Assembly (NCBI GenBank): GCA_012514975.1
Contig: JAAYZF010000300.1
Coordinates: 1-44,324, forward strand
DNA from: a bacterium
Lineage (GTDB): Bacteria; Auribacterota; UBA3054; JAAYZF01
Direction of reading: 5' to 3'
Length of the DNA stretch: 44,324 bases
The first letter of the stretch is position 1; each line of letters opens with the position of its first letter. The notes under the pieces are model-generated. The model did not search any database. It worked only from the letters and a program-made list of their open reading frames with translations, and was not told where the DNA came from. A program made the translations under genes and the position numbers. Shown piece by piece: positions 14,321 through 23,018 of the stretch.

Positions 14321-14939
14321 GCGGGCTGATCTCCTGGATGACCTGGATGATGTCGGCGGCGCTGCGGTCCATCTCGGCGGCGAAGCCGCGGACGCGGGCG
14401 ACGAGGTAGTCGTACGCGACATGGCATGGGATGGCGACGACAAGGCCGAATGCCGTGGCAATCAGCGCCTCCCAGATGCCGCGTGCCAGGGACGCGGGCT
14501 GGACGAAGGGCGCCTGCGCCTGGATCACCTGGAACGTCTTGATCATGCCGGCAACGGTGCCGAGCAGGCCGAGCAGCGGCGTCACGCGCGCCAGGGTGGA
14601 GAGCACGGTGAGGTTGTGTTCGAGCCGTTGCAGCTCGAACCGGGCCGAGCGGTCCACTGCCTCCTCGATCTGCTGGCGCGGCTGCCCGTGTGAGATGAGC
14701 ACGCTGCGAAGGACGGCGGCGACCGGGCCGGGCGTTTCAGTGCACAGCGTGATCGACTCCGTGAGCCGCTTGTTCCTCACGTGGTTGCGGATGCCGGCCG
14801 TGAACTCCGCCGTGTCGATCGTCGCGCGGCGGAAGCGGATGAAGCGTTCGAGGAACACCCACAGCGCCACAATCGAGCAGATGCCGATCGGGTAGACCAC
14901 GTACCCGCCGCGGTTTATCAGTTCAAACAGGGCAGTCAT
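14313..14939 (-). CDS. exbB: MotA/TolQ/ExbB proton-channel family protein
   Basis: A 208-residue inner-membrane protein with three membrane helices (about 13-30, 115-140 and 155-177). The signature segment is RVTPLLGLLGTVAGMIKTF, followed by ALIATAFGLVVAIPCHVAYDYL, the proton-channel helices of ExbB and TolQ. It forms a pentameric channel around the ExbD helix in the known complexes. Its ATG lies 3 bp after the glmM stop, and exbD overlaps its 3' end. The operon context with a large periplasmic TPR protein and GlmM suggests an envelope-maintenance (Tol-Pal-like) function rather than iron uptake; that is inference. Confidence 0.9.
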   Translation of the reverse strand: MTALFELINRGGYVVYPIGICSIVALWVFLERFIRFRRATIDTAEFTAGIRNHVRNKRLTESITLCTETPGPVAAVLRSVLISHGQPRQQIEEAVDRSARFELQRLEHNLTVLSTLARVTPLLGLLGTVAGMIKTFQVIQAQAPFVQPASLARGIWEALIATAFGLVVAIPCHVAYDYLVARVRGFAAEMDRSAADIIQVIQEISPHD

Positions 14940-14942
14940 AGG

Positions 14943-16313
14943 TCACGCGCCAATGTCCTTTTTGGCCGCCGCGGCAAGGTCGTGGGCCATGGTGTTGATT
15001 TCGCGGTAGTCCTTGCCTTCCACCAGAATGCGCAGTTTGTTCTCAGTGCCGGAGTAGCGGATGATGATACGACCGTCGTTCCCGAGCTTCTGCGCGCATT
15101 TCCGCCATGCATCCTGCAACTGACCGAGCTCTTCGAGCGGCGGTTTCTCCCTGACAGGCACGTTGACGCCCGCGGAGGGGAACTTGACGATGTCGCGGCA
15201 CAGCTTGCTGAGCGACACGTCATGCTGCTTCATCGCCGCGAGCACCTGGAGCGCGGCCATGATGCCGTCCCCGGTGGTGTTCACATCGTGCACGATGATG
15301 TGGCCGCAGGATTCGCCGCCGATCTCCGCGCCGCACTCCTTCATGGTGTAGATCACGTTGCGGTCGCCCACGTCGCTGCGGACAACCTCGATCCCCTGCT
15401 GGCGGAGATAGCACTCGATGCCCATGTTGCCGACGGTCGTGGTGACCACCCGGCCGCTGTGCAGCCGGCCCGACTCCTTCCACTGCCTGCCGATGACCGC
15501 AAGGATGAAGTCGCCGTCAATCTCGCGCGCGTCCTCGTCGGCCATGATGACGCGGTCCGCATCGCCGTCCACGGCGATGCCGACATCCGCGTGATGCTCG
15601 ATGACCGCCTTGCGCACCGCCTCGGGATGCGTGCTGCCGCAGTTGAGATTGATGTTCACACCGTTCGGCTCGTTGGCGATGACGATGACCTCGGCGCCAA
15701 GCTCGCGCAGGACGCATGGCGCGGCCTTGTACGCCGCGCCGTTCGCGCAGTCGACGACAATGCGCAGGCCCTCGAGCGTCATCCCGCGCGGGAACGTCTG
15801 CTTGGCGAACTCGACGTACCGGCCGAGGGCGTCGTCAATGCGGTAGGCCTTGCCGACGGCGGTCTCGGTGGGGCGGATGCTGTCAAGCTCGCCGGTGGCG
15901 ATGAGGCTCTCGATGCGGGCCTCGCGGTCGTGCGACAGCTTGTAGCCGTCCGCGCCGAAAAACTTGATCCCGTTGTCCTGGTAGAGGTTGTGGGACGCGG
16001 AGATGACGATGCCGGCATCGGCGCGCAGGCTGCGCGTGATGAACGCCACGCCCGGCGTCGGCAGCGGGCCGACGAGGAGGACGTCGACGCCCATCGAGCA
16101 GATGCCCGCGCCGAGGGCGTTCTCGATCATGTAGCACGACAGGCGCGTATCCTTGCCGATGACAATGGCATGGCGGCGCCGTGCGTCGCGCCGGAAGACA
16201 TAGGCGGCGGCGCGGCCGAGCTTGAGTGCCGTCTCGACCGTCAGGGGCTCGATGTTGGCAATGCCACGAACGCCGTCGGTGCCGAAGATGCGCGTTCCGT
16301 TTGGTGCGGTCAT
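14943..16313 (-). CDS. glmM: phosphoglucosamine mutase
   Basis: A 456-residue alpha-D-phosphohexomutase converting glucosamine 6-phosphate to glucosamine 1-phosphate, the step before UDP-GlcNAc for peptidoglycan and LPS. The GlmM N-terminus FGTDGVRG is intact. The phosphoserine is Ser107 in ISASHN, the Mg loop is DGDADR at 249-254, the sugar-binding GGESCGH stands for the usual GGEQSGH, and the phosphate-binding loop is RYSGTEN near the C-terminus. The Ser-to-Cys position in the sugar loop is a mild oddity. GGGAG precedes the ATG by about 8 bp. It lies between the TPR protein and exbB on one transcript, linking cell-wall precursor synthesis to an envelope complex. Confidence 0.93.
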   Translation of the reverse strand: MTAPNGTRIFGTDGVRGIANIEPLTVETALKLGRAAAYVFRRDARRRHAIVIGKDTRLSCYMIENALGAGICSMGVDVLLVGPLPTPGVAFITRSLRADAGIVISASHNLYQDNGIKFFGADGYKLSHDREARIESLIATGELDSIRPTETAVGKAYRIDDALGRYVEFAKQTFPRGMTLEGLRIVVDCANGAAYKAAPCVLRELGAEVIVIANEPNGVNINLNCGSTHPEAVRKAVIEHHADVGIAVDGDADRVIMADEDAREIDGDFILAVIGRQWKESGRLHSGRVVTTTVGNMGIECYLRQQGIEVVRSDVGDRNVIYTMKECGAEIGGESCGHIIVHDVNTTGDGIMAALQVLAAMKQHDVSLSKLCRDIVKFPSAGVNVPVREKPPLEELGQLQDAWRKCAQKLGNDGRIIIRYSGTENKLRILVEGKDYREINTMAHDLAAAAKKDIGA

Positions 16314-16348
16314 GTGTGGTGCTCCCTGGTTACAAAGCGCTCCCTGTG

Positions 16349-18712
16349 CTATGGCGCGGCAGCCTGCCGTGCGGCGGCGTCCGTGCGGAGGCGGTAAAGG
16401 TACTCGGCCTTGTCAGGCTCGCCGAGGCGCTCGTAGAGGCGGCCGGCGGCGTCAACCGCCTCGTCGAACGATGCCTGCTGGTCGCGGTGTTCGTAGACCA
16501 CGCCGAGCCATGCGTCAAGCGCCCCACGTTCGTCCTGCGCGGCAAGACGCGCCGAGCCGAGGAGGACGCGCGCGCGCGCCTTTGTATCCGGCGCGTCATC
16601 GGCGCTCAACTGGGTGAAGACCTGTGTTGCCTGCGGCCAGTTTGACGCGGACAGCGCACAGGCGCCATACTGGAACGCCGCCTCGATCCCGATATACGAG
16701 TTCGACCCGCGCTCCATTGCCTGCCGGTATGCCTGCGCCGCGTCCGCCGTGTCGCCCAGCGCGGACAATGCGTCGCCCTTCAGCAGCAACGCAGCCGGCA
16801 GGAGCTGCGTATCGGCAATGCGCTCCCAGTGCTGCGTGAGGATCGACAAGGCATCAGCAGGCTCGCCCAGGCGGATGGCCGAGACGCCCGCCCAGTACGC
16901 CGCCGGGCCTGCGTAGGCGCTCGCCGGATGCTTCTCCGGGATGCGCAGGAAGGTGCTGCGCGCGTGGCTGTAGTCGTCCATGTTGAAATACGTTTCGCCA
17001 AGGTAGTACGAGACGTCGTCACTGAGCGGCGACGAGGGGAACGTGGTGGCAAAGGCGGCGAACTGGGCGACGGCATCATTCTGCCTGCCCTGGCGGCTGT
17101 AGACCCAGCCGAGCTCATACGCAGCCTGCTGGGCGCGCACGGCGTCACGCGTGTTGGTTGCGATGCCGGCGAAGAGCTGCTCGGCGCGGCTGAAATCGCC
17201 CTGGTGATACGCAAGCCGTCCGAGCTCGAGCGCGGCGCTCGCGGCATAGCGGCCCGTCGGGTGCGCGTCCAGCACCTGGGTGATTGCGGCTTCCGCCTGC
17301 CGCGGCGCCCCGGCGCGCAGCCAGCACCACGCGACACGGATCAGCGCATCCTCATGCCGTTCAGCAGACGCTCCGGGTGAATGAACCACCGCTTCAAATC
17401 CCTGCCGCGCGGCATCATAGTTTCCCAGGGCATACTGCGCCAGCGCAAGCCGGTATCGCGCCTCGGCCGAAAGCACGGCATTGGAGCTTGTGGCAATCGC
17501 GCGGGTGTAGTGGCTGGCGGCTTCGAGCAGGTTGCTCCGGCTGAGTGCGATGTCTCCCTGGAGCATCCTGCCCTGCGCACGAATGTCCGGGTCGGGCTCC
17601 GCGGCAACGCGTTCGAGCAGCTGCTCGGCGAGGCCGGGCGCGCCGGCGCGGACATGGCATGCCGCCAGCTTCACCGCTGCCTCGCCCGCGGCGGGAGACG
17701 AGGGATAGCGTTCGAGGCACGCGGCGAACCGCCGGCGCGCATCCGCGTCGTTGCCCGCCGCGACCTCCAGCGTGCCCAGGGCTGTCAGCGCCTGGGCTGC
17801 CGGGAAACCCGGCGGCAGCAGAAGCATGAAGTCGGCATCAGGCGCCGTGGGCTCCTCGGCCTTCCGGGCGGCGAGTTCGAACAGTGAGGCGGCCGTTGCG
17901 CTGTCGCCGCGCTCGATGGCGCGCTGCGCCTGATAGTAGGCGGCAAGGGCTGCCACGGGCGCGGGCTCGTTGGCCGTGGCGATTGCATCGAGCGTCGTGA
18001 AGGCGGAGTTGGTCATGCCGAGCGCCAGCTCGGCGCGCGCGAGCGCAGCCTGCAGATAGGCAAGCGCCGGGCCGCTTCCCGCAGCCTCAACGCCCCGCGC
18101 GGCAGACGAATGCGCGAGCTGGGCCTCTCCGCCGGCAAGCGCCGCCTGGCTGAGCCAGAAGAGCGCCTCGACCACCTGCCTGCCTTCAGCGGCAACGAGG
18201 GCGTTCGATGCCGCGACCGCCGCGGCGGCGATGTTCCGCGCGCGCGCATGCAGTCGCGCCAGCGCCAGCGCCGCCGGGGTGTAGAACGCGGTCTCCGGCC
18301 CTGCCGCAACCGCCTGTGCATGGAAGAACACGGCGCGCGATTCGTCCGCCAGTCGTTCGCATGCCCGGCCCAGCCAATAGTACACTTCCGCACGACGGTA
18401 CGGGCTCGCATCGCGCAGTTTAACCTGGCCGAAGGCGATGTAGCTGTTGCTCCACGCCCCGAGCTCATAGTACGACCTGCCGAGGAGGAAACGCGCCTTC
18501 TGTTTCTGCGGATGCTCGGGGTGCGCGGTGAGGAAGAGGTCGAACGCGACGGCCGCATTCGAGTACGCAGCCGCATCGAATGCGCTCTTGGCCGCCTCGT
18601 ACGCGTCGTCCGCGCCGTCGGCGCGTGCAATGGCGCAAAGGGCCGAGGCGAGCAGGGCGCACAGAAGCCCTGCCTTGCGCGGCCGCGCGGGAATGTTCAC
18701 GCAGCTGGTCAT
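16349..18712 (-). CDS. large periplasmic TPR protein, first gene of the envelope operon
   Basis: A 787-residue exported protein. The signal peptide covers 1-31 (LLCALLASALCA, Ala-Arg-Ala cut site). The mature part is built almost entirely of tetratricopeptide-like helical repeats, for example AARFLLGRSYYELG-type, YRLALAQYALGNYDAA, AAYELGWVYSRQG and VSYYLGETYFNM. Several resemble YbgF/CpoB and BamD-type units that partner with Tol-Pal or the outer-membrane assembly machinery. No catalytic motif is seen. Its promoter overlaps the end of the sulfatase gene upstream, and the -10 lies 8 bp from the ATG, so it would be translated from a leaderless mRNA. A scaffold role for ExbB-ExbD is inferred from the operon. 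Confidence 0.85.
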   Translation of the reverse strand: MTSCVNIPARPRKAGLLCALLASALCAIARADGADDAYEAAKSAFDAAAYSNAAVAFDLFLTAHPEHPQKQKARFLLGRSYYELGAWSNSYIAFGQVKLRDASPYRRAEVYYWLGRACERLADESRAVFFHAQAVAAGPETAFYTPAALALARLHARARNIAAAAVAASNALVAAEGRQVVEALFWLSQAALAGGEAQLAHSSAARGVEAAGSGPALAYLQAALARAELALGMTNSAFTTLDAIATANEPAPVAALAAYYQAQRAIERGDSATAASLFELAARKAEEPTAPDADFMLLLPPGFPAAQALTALGTLEVAAGNDADARRRFAACLERYPSSPAAGEAAVKLAACHVRAGAPGLAEQLLERVAAEPDPDIRAQGRMLQGDIALSRSNLLEAASHYTRAIATSSNAVLSAEARYRLALAQYALGNYDAARQGFEAVVHSPGASAERHEDALIRVAWCWLRAGAPRQAEAAITQVLDAHPTGRYAASAALELGRLAYHQGDFSRAEQLFAGIATNTRDAVRAQQAAYELGWVYSRQGRQNDAVAQFAAFATTFPSSPLSDDVSYYLGETYFNMDDYSHARSTFLRIPEKHPASAYAGPAAYWAGVSAIRLGEPADALSILTQHWERIADTQLLPAALLLKGDALSALGDTADAAQAYRQAMERGSNSYIGIEAAFQYGACALSASNWPQATQVFTQLSADDAPDTKARARVLLGSARLAAQDERGALDAWLGVVYEHRDQQASFDEAVDAAGRLYERLGEPDKAEYLYRLRTDAAARQAAAP

Positions 18713-18720
18713 GCTGCGTG

Positions 18721-18749
18721 ATTATAGCATTTTCGGCGGCATGCCTCAA
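18721..18749 (-). promoter_or_regulatory. promoter of the TPR-glmM-exbB-exbD operon
   Basis: On the minus strand TTGAGG (18749-18744), 17 bp, TGcTATAAT with the hexamer at 18726-18721. Eight bases separate it from the ATG at 18712, which predicts a leaderless transcript. The -35 overlaps the stop codon of the sulfatase gene. Confidence 0.65.
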
Positions 18750-20152
18750 TGCCCGGCGTCCTTGATGAACCCTTTTGCGCGGGCCTCGGCCTCGTCGCCG
18801 GGCATGCCGTCGAAGCAGCCAAAGCTGGGGCGCTCGCGCCGCCGGGGCACGTCGTCCCGCAGCACGAAGTCATCCGTGTCGCGCATCCACTGCGACAGGC
18901 GCTCATCAAGGTCGTGCTGGATGGCGCGGAACTCAGGCCGGCCGGCGATGTTCACGAATTCCTGCGGGTCATGACGCGTATGATACAGCTCGATTTCCTG
19001 CCGTGGCTCGCGCGGCCTGGGCAGGGCAAACTCGATGCTGTCCGCCTCGGGCACGCACCGGGCATCCACTTCGAACGGGAGCCATGGCCGGCACTTCACC
19101 TGCGGATCGAAATGCCTGATCAGGTGGAAGTCGCGGGTGCGGATTGCGCGCACGGGGTCGTAGCGGTCGATGAACTCGCCTTGTCTGCCGAACACCCTGC
19201 TCTCGCCGTGAAAGTTGCGCTCGATGAAGATGGCGTCGTGCGGCGTGTAGGCGGCCTCGTTCAGCAGCGGCCAGAACGAGCGGCCCTGCATGCGCCCCGG
19301 TACGGGCACGCCCGCCGCGTCGAGCAGTGTCGGCGCAAGATCGATGTTCTGGACCAGGTGGTCCGCCCGTGTGCCCGCGAGGCGCCCGCCGGGCAGCCTG
19401 ACGAGCAGGGCGGTCTCGACGCCGCGATCATACAGCGTTCCCTTGGCGCGCGGTGCGGAGATGCCGTGGTCTGTGGTAAAGATGACGATGGTATCGCGGT
19501 CGTGCCCCAGCGTCCCGAGCCCCTCGATCAGCCGGCCGAAATGCGCATCCATGTACCTGATGGCCGCCTGAAACCTCCCGAGGTCGCGCCGGATCGACGG
19601 CAGATCGGGCAGGTACGGTGGAATATACACGTCCTCCGGCGGAACGGGCCCGCCGTACAGGTCGTCTGTGCGGCGCCACGTGCTTGCGTGCGGCTGCTGG
19701 CTGCCGATGTTGAGATAGAACGGCTTGCTGCGATCGCGCGTGCCGAGGTAGGCGAGCGCGTCGTCAACGCCGCGCTGCGTGTTGTACGAGTTCCAATGCA
19801 CTTCGAGGTCAACGGCGTAGTGATTCTCGCGCGGATGGCGCTCATGTTCCATGCCGCTGTGGATGGTTTCATACCCGGCGTCGTTGAAACAGTCGACGAT
19901 GGTCGGCACGTCCTGCGCGAGCGGCCAGCCAATGTGGGCAAGACCGACGCCGCCGGTCGTGTGCGCGTACATGCCCGTCATGGCGCAGATGCGCGAGGGC
20001 GTGCACGCGGGTGAATTGCAGAACGCGTTGTCGAAACGCACGGCCGAGTCGGCGAACGCATCCAGGTGTGGCGAGGCGACACGGGCGCCATAGCAGCCGA
20101 GGTGGCGTCCGACGTCGTGTGCGATGAAGTAAAGGATGTTTGGCGTGTTCAT
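18746..20152 (-). CDS. type I sulfatase (heparan N-sulfatase-like subgroup)
   Basis: A 468-residue formylglycine sulfatase. The FGly signature is Cys50-Thr-Pro-Ser-Arg54 (PACTPSR). The metal site begins with HDVGRHLGCYG at about 12-22, the variant seen in N-sulfoglucosamine-sulfohydrolase-like sulfatases rather than the usual Asp-Asp pair. A second metal motif is TTDHG near 230. No signal peptide is visible, so it may be cytosolic or need another start. The ATG at 20152 overlaps the stop of the GH36-like gene by 4 bp, so the two are coupled. The context suggests stepwise breakdown of a sulfated, alpha-galactose-containing glycan, with substrate unknown. An FGE or anaerobic maturase must be encoded elsewhere. 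Confidence 0.88.
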   Translation of the reverse strand: MNTPNILYFIAHDVGRHLGCYGARVASPHLDAFADSAVRFDNAFCNSPACTPSRICAMTGMYAHTTGGVGLAHIGWPLAQDVPTIVDCFNDAGYETIHSGMEHERHPRENHYAVDLEVHWNSYNTQRGVDDALAYLGTRDRSKPFYLNIGSQQPHASTWRRTDDLYGGPVPPEDVYIPPYLPDLPSIRRDLGRFQAAIRYMDAHFGRLIEGLGTLGHDRDTIVIFTTDHGISAPRAKGTLYDRGVETALLVRLPGGRLAGTRADHLVQNIDLAPTLLDAAGVPVPGRMQGRSFWPLLNEAAYTPHDAIFIERNFHGESRVFGRQGEFIDRYDPVRAIRTRDFHLIRHFDPQVKCRPWLPFEVDARCVPEADSIEFALPRPREPRQEIELYHTRHDPQEFVNIAGRPEFRAIQHDLDERLSQWMRDTDDFVLRDDVPRRRERPSFGCFDGMPGDEAEARAKGFIKDAGH

Positions 20153-22068
20153 GGCAGGGAAGCTGGGTGGGTATGAAGGAGCAGGCAGCAGTGTGGCTGA
20201 AGGAGATGGCGGCTGAGCTGTTGCGTGGAGAACGACCGGCCGGTCCACGCGTCAGTCCACGCGGCATCAGGCACGCCTGCGGCGCACGAGCGGGGCAGGG
20301 CGGGCGCGGGCGTTTCATCCCAGTTGATGCAGGCGAGCAGCGTCGTGCGGCCGTTCTTCATTGCGCAGCGCGGCAGCGGACGGCCGAATTCGAGCGGCCG
20401 GGCCGCCGGGCCGCCGGCCAGGCGGCAGACGGTCCGGGCGATGCGCATCCCTTCGTCATTCAGCCCGGCGATGCGGTCTGAAAGCGTGACGAGGCCGCCG
20501 GAGAGGATGACGCACGCGGCCCATGTGCGCGCTTCATCAACGGAGAAGACCGGCCCGGATTGCGGCGCGTCAGGGCTGTAGGGCTTCGTCCCTTCGGGCG
20601 GCACATCGAGCATGCCTGGCTTGCTCGTGTCGCGCCCGCGCACGACGAGGAAATCAGGATCATTGAGCCAGAGCGCGCCGTGCGCGTGGCTGTTCCAGAA
20701 CACCGAGTATGCGCATGTGCGGATTTCGGGCCAGTAGATGGCGATGTCGCTGCTCATGCGCGATGCATCCATCAGGCCCGCGCCGGTGGCCCAGATGCTT
20801 CCGCAGCCGAGCCAGAAGCTTTCCGGGCCGATCACGCCGCGGATGCCTTCCATGCACTGGCGGTGCGGCTGATGCAGGCCGCCGCTCGCATCATGGAAGC
20901 GCAGCGCTTCGCCGCGGTCCGCCTCATCGCGGTCGTGTGCTGCCTTGAACGGATTGGAGAGGAAGTCGGTCTTGAAGTACCGCATGCCCCAGCCATGGAA
21001 TTTCTCATACATGCGGCGGACATGGCGGTGTACGGCAGGATGCGTCGGGTCAAGGTAATAGCGGTCGCCCCACAGGCCCGTGCAGCCCATGTCGCGCAGG
21101 GGCGAATAGGGAGCGCCGTCCTTCTGCACGCACCATTCGGGGTGGCTGGCAAACAGCTTCGTGTTGCAGTTGATGAAAAAGGGCGCAGACCACATGCCGG
21201 GCACAAACCCCGCTGCGCGTATCTCCGCCGCCAGCGCGGCCATGCCGCCCGGGAACTTGTCGTTCGCCTCCCATTCCCCGTCAAGGGTCTGCCAGCCGTC
21301 ATCGACGACGATGTACTTCACGAACCTGCGCAGCGTTTCATCCGCCTTGATCGCCTCGAGGTTCTCGCGCACATCGTCCGCGCTGACGTCGAGCTTGTAG
21401 TAGTCCCAACTGTTCCACGCGCCGTGCGCCGCGGCGTCGTCGGCGTGGCGCCGGCTGATGTGAAACGACAGCGGCCCGGCCAGCGATGACGCCAGCCCCC
21501 TGCCACCGCCAGGTTCATGCACCATCGGCACATCAAAAGCGAGCGCCATCACGTCGTTTCGCCACTCACCGCCCGCGGCGACATCCGCATCGATGCGCGA
21601 CTCGATGCGGAACCCGCCGGCCGCCGCACTGAACGTATGCATCCATCGCGCAGGCAGCTTGTACGAGCAGACATGGCCGCGGCCGGTGTGCGGGTTCATG
21701 AGCGCGGCGCGCCAGAAGGGGCGATGGCCGGGCCGTGCGCGTGCGGACGTGACGCCGGGCCGGCCCCAGACGTCGTACGTCATGTGCCAGAGCACTGCGT
21801 CATCGGGAAGGCCGGTCGCGGCGTGCCAGACGCACTCGACAAGCCTGGCGGCAACGTCCATGCGCAGTGAATGTTCGAGAATGACGTACTCATCCTCGCG
21901 GCGCGTCGTGACGCGGCACTCCATGACGGCGTTGCGCGCCGTGACGCCCGCGCTGCCGGCATCAGCGTCCGGATGGTGAAGCGGCTCCCATTGGTGCGTG
22001 CCTGTGGCGTCCTGCCAATGGATGACGAGGTTCACCGTGCAGTTGCCGCCGGGTGTCGGGAGCGTCAT
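20149..22068 (-). CDS. alpha-galactosidase-like glycoside hydrolase (clan GH-D, GH36/GH31-like)
   Basis: A 639-residue retaining glycosidase of clan GH-D. The N-terminal beta domain spans about 1-205. The TIM barrel begins with GAWNSWDYYKLDVS (about 216-229), then VVDDGWQ at 254-260, PGMWSAPF, and the nucleophile motif RYFKTDF with Asp368. The acid/base motif RMSSD puts Asp441 in place. A C-terminal beta domain closes the protein. No signal peptide is seen from the ATG at 22068, which follows the promoter at 22170-22142; earlier in-frame starts lie upstream of that promoter. It overlaps the sulfatase gene and heads the operon. Specificity for alpha-galactose or N-acetylgalactosamine is inferred from the family. 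Confidence 0.85.
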   Translation of the reverse strand: MTLPTPGGNCTVNLVIHWQDATGTHQWEPLHHPDADAGSAGVTARNAVMECRVTTRREDEYVILEHSLRMDVAARLVECVWHAATGLPDDAVLWHMTYDVWGRPGVTSARARPGHRPFWRAALMNPHTGRGHVCSYKLPARWMHTFSAAAGGFRIESRIDADVAAGGEWRNDVMALAFDVPMVHEPGGGRGLASSLAGPLSFHISRRHADDAAAHGAWNSWDYYKLDVSADDVRENLEAIKADETLRRFVKYIVVDDGWQTLDGEWEANDKFPGGMAALAAEIRAAGFVPGMWSAPFFINCNTKLFASHPEWCVQKDGAPYSPLRDMGCTGLWGDRYYLDPTHPAVHRHVRRMYEKFHGWGMRYFKTDFLSNPFKAAHDRDEADRGEALRFHDASGGLHQPHRQCMEGIRGVIGPESFWLGCGSIWATGAGLMDASRMSSDIAIYWPEIRTCAYSVFWNSHAHGALWLNDPDFLVVRGRDTSKPGMLDVPPEGTKPYSPDAPQSGPVFSVDEARTWAACVILSGGLVTLSDRIAGLNDEGMRIARTVCRLAGGPAARPLEFGRPLPRCAMKNGRTTLLACINWDETPAPALPRSCAAGVPDAAWTDAWTGRSFSTQQLSRHLLQPHCCLLLHTHPASLP

Positions 22069-22106
22069 GGCAGGTGTATGGTGCCGGAGTTCATTTGTGC
22101 GTGCCG

Positions 22107-22132
22107 GGCGGTCAGCCTCGGAGCTGACCGCC
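22107..22132. promoter_or_regulatory. hairpin in the 5' leader of the GH36-sulfatase operon
   Basis: Perfect 10-bp arms GGCGGTCAGC / GCTGACCGCC flank a 6-nt loop. With transcription starting near 22135 it lies at the very 5' end of the leader, about 40-65 nt before the ATG at 22068. It could be an operator or an mRNA-stabilising stem. Confidence 0.55.
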
Positions 22133-22141
22133 GGGCCCAAG

Positions 22142-22170
22142 AGTGTGGCATCTTTCGGCGGCGTTGTCAA
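22142..22170 (-). promoter_or_regulatory. promoter of the GH36-sulfatase operon
   Basis: On the minus strand TTGACA (22170-22165), 17 bp, TGcCACACT with the hexamer at 22147-22142. It is back to back with the promoter at 22178-22206. Confidence 0.55.
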
Positions 22171-22177
22171 GGCGCGG

Positions 22178-22206
22178 TTGCCTGCCCGGGGCGATTTTGG
22201 TACACT
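22178..22206 (+). promoter_or_regulatory. promoter of the ABC transporter operon
   Basis: TTGCCT (22178-22183), 17 bp, TGgTACACT with the hexamer at 22201-22206. The leader to the ATG at 22239 is about 25 nt. It is divergent from the GH36 promoter with 7 bp between the two -35 boxes. Confidence 0.55.
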
Positions 22207-22238
22207 TTTCGTGCAGCCAAGGCTGTCTGGCATGTGTC

Positions 22239-23018
22239 ATGAACGAACGGAACACTACAACAAGCGTCATCGACCTGTGCTCTCTGGTCAAGGAGTATCC
22301 GGCGGGCCTGCTGCCAGGCCGGACGTTCCGCGCGCTCGACCGCGTCTCGTTTGGCGTGCGCAGGGGCGAGGTGTTCGGGTTCCTTGGGCCAAACGGCGCG
22401 GGCAAGACGACGACGCTCAAGATCATCCTTGGCTTCCTGCGGGCAACGGCTGGCGAGGCCTTTCTGCTCGGCAGGCCTGCACGCGACGTTGCCGCGCGGG
22501 AGGTGGTGGGATATCTGCCCGAAACGGCGGTCTATCCCGAGTATCTTACGGCGCGCGAGGCCGTGTCATACTACGCCCGGCTTGGCGGGCTCCGTGGCGC
22601 CCGGGTGCGCGCGCGCACGGACGCGGTGCTCGATCTCGCCGGCCTTGGCGACGACGCGGACAGGCCGCTGAAGTTCCATTCGAAGGGCATGCGCCAGCGC
22701 GTCGGCCTCGCGCAGGCGATGGTGCATGAGCCCCAGTGCCTGATCCTTGACGAGCCCGCATCGGGCCTTGACCCCCTGGGCCGGCGGCAGGTGCGCGAGA
22801 TCATCCAGCGCCTGCGCGGCGAGGGCATGACGATCTTCTTCAGCTCCCACGAGCTGTCCGAGGTCGAGGCGATCTGCGACACGGTGGCCGTGCTGCACCG
22901 CGGCAGGCTGCGCGCGCTGGGCCCGCTTGACGAGCTGCTGGCCGGGCGCACGGGATACCGCACGCGGGCCGAGGCACTTGAATCATTCTTCGTGGACACC
23001 ATACACCAGGCCGTATGA
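22239..23018 (+). CDS. ABC transporter ATP-binding protein (ABC-2 type)
   Basis: A 259-residue cytosolic ATPase subunit. Walker A is GPNGAGKTT at 50-58, the signature is a variant SKGMRQRVGLA, Walker B is CLILDEP followed by the D-loop SGLDP, and the switch His is in FSSHELSE. This is the drug/lipid-export (CcmA/NatA-like) type that pairs with ABC-2 permeases. The ATG at 22239 is chosen because upstream in-frame codons run through the divergent promoters. The stop overlaps the permease start by 4 bp (ATGA). The substrate is unknown. Confidence 0.9.
   Translation: MNERNTTTSVIDLCSLVKEYPAGLLPGRTFRALDRVSFGVRRGEVFGFLGPNGAGKTTTLKIILGFLRATAGEAFLLGRPARDVAAREVVGYLPETAVYPEYLTAREAVSYYARLGGLRGARVRARTDAVLDLAGLGDDADRPLKFHSKGMRQRVGLAQAMVHEPQCLILDEPASGLDPLGRRQVREIIQRLRGEGMTIFFSSHELSEVEAICDTVAVLHRGRLRALGPLDELLAGRTGYRTRAEALESFFVDTIHQAV

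Noticed and set aside
14781-16397. A 538-codon + strand frame opposite glmM
   Set aside because: It is the antisense shadow of glmM, whose motifs are complete. It has no start context or promoter of its own.
18749-20014. A 421-codon + strand frame opposite the sulfatase
   Set aside because: Same reason: it is an antisense shadow of a gene with an intact formylglycine motif.
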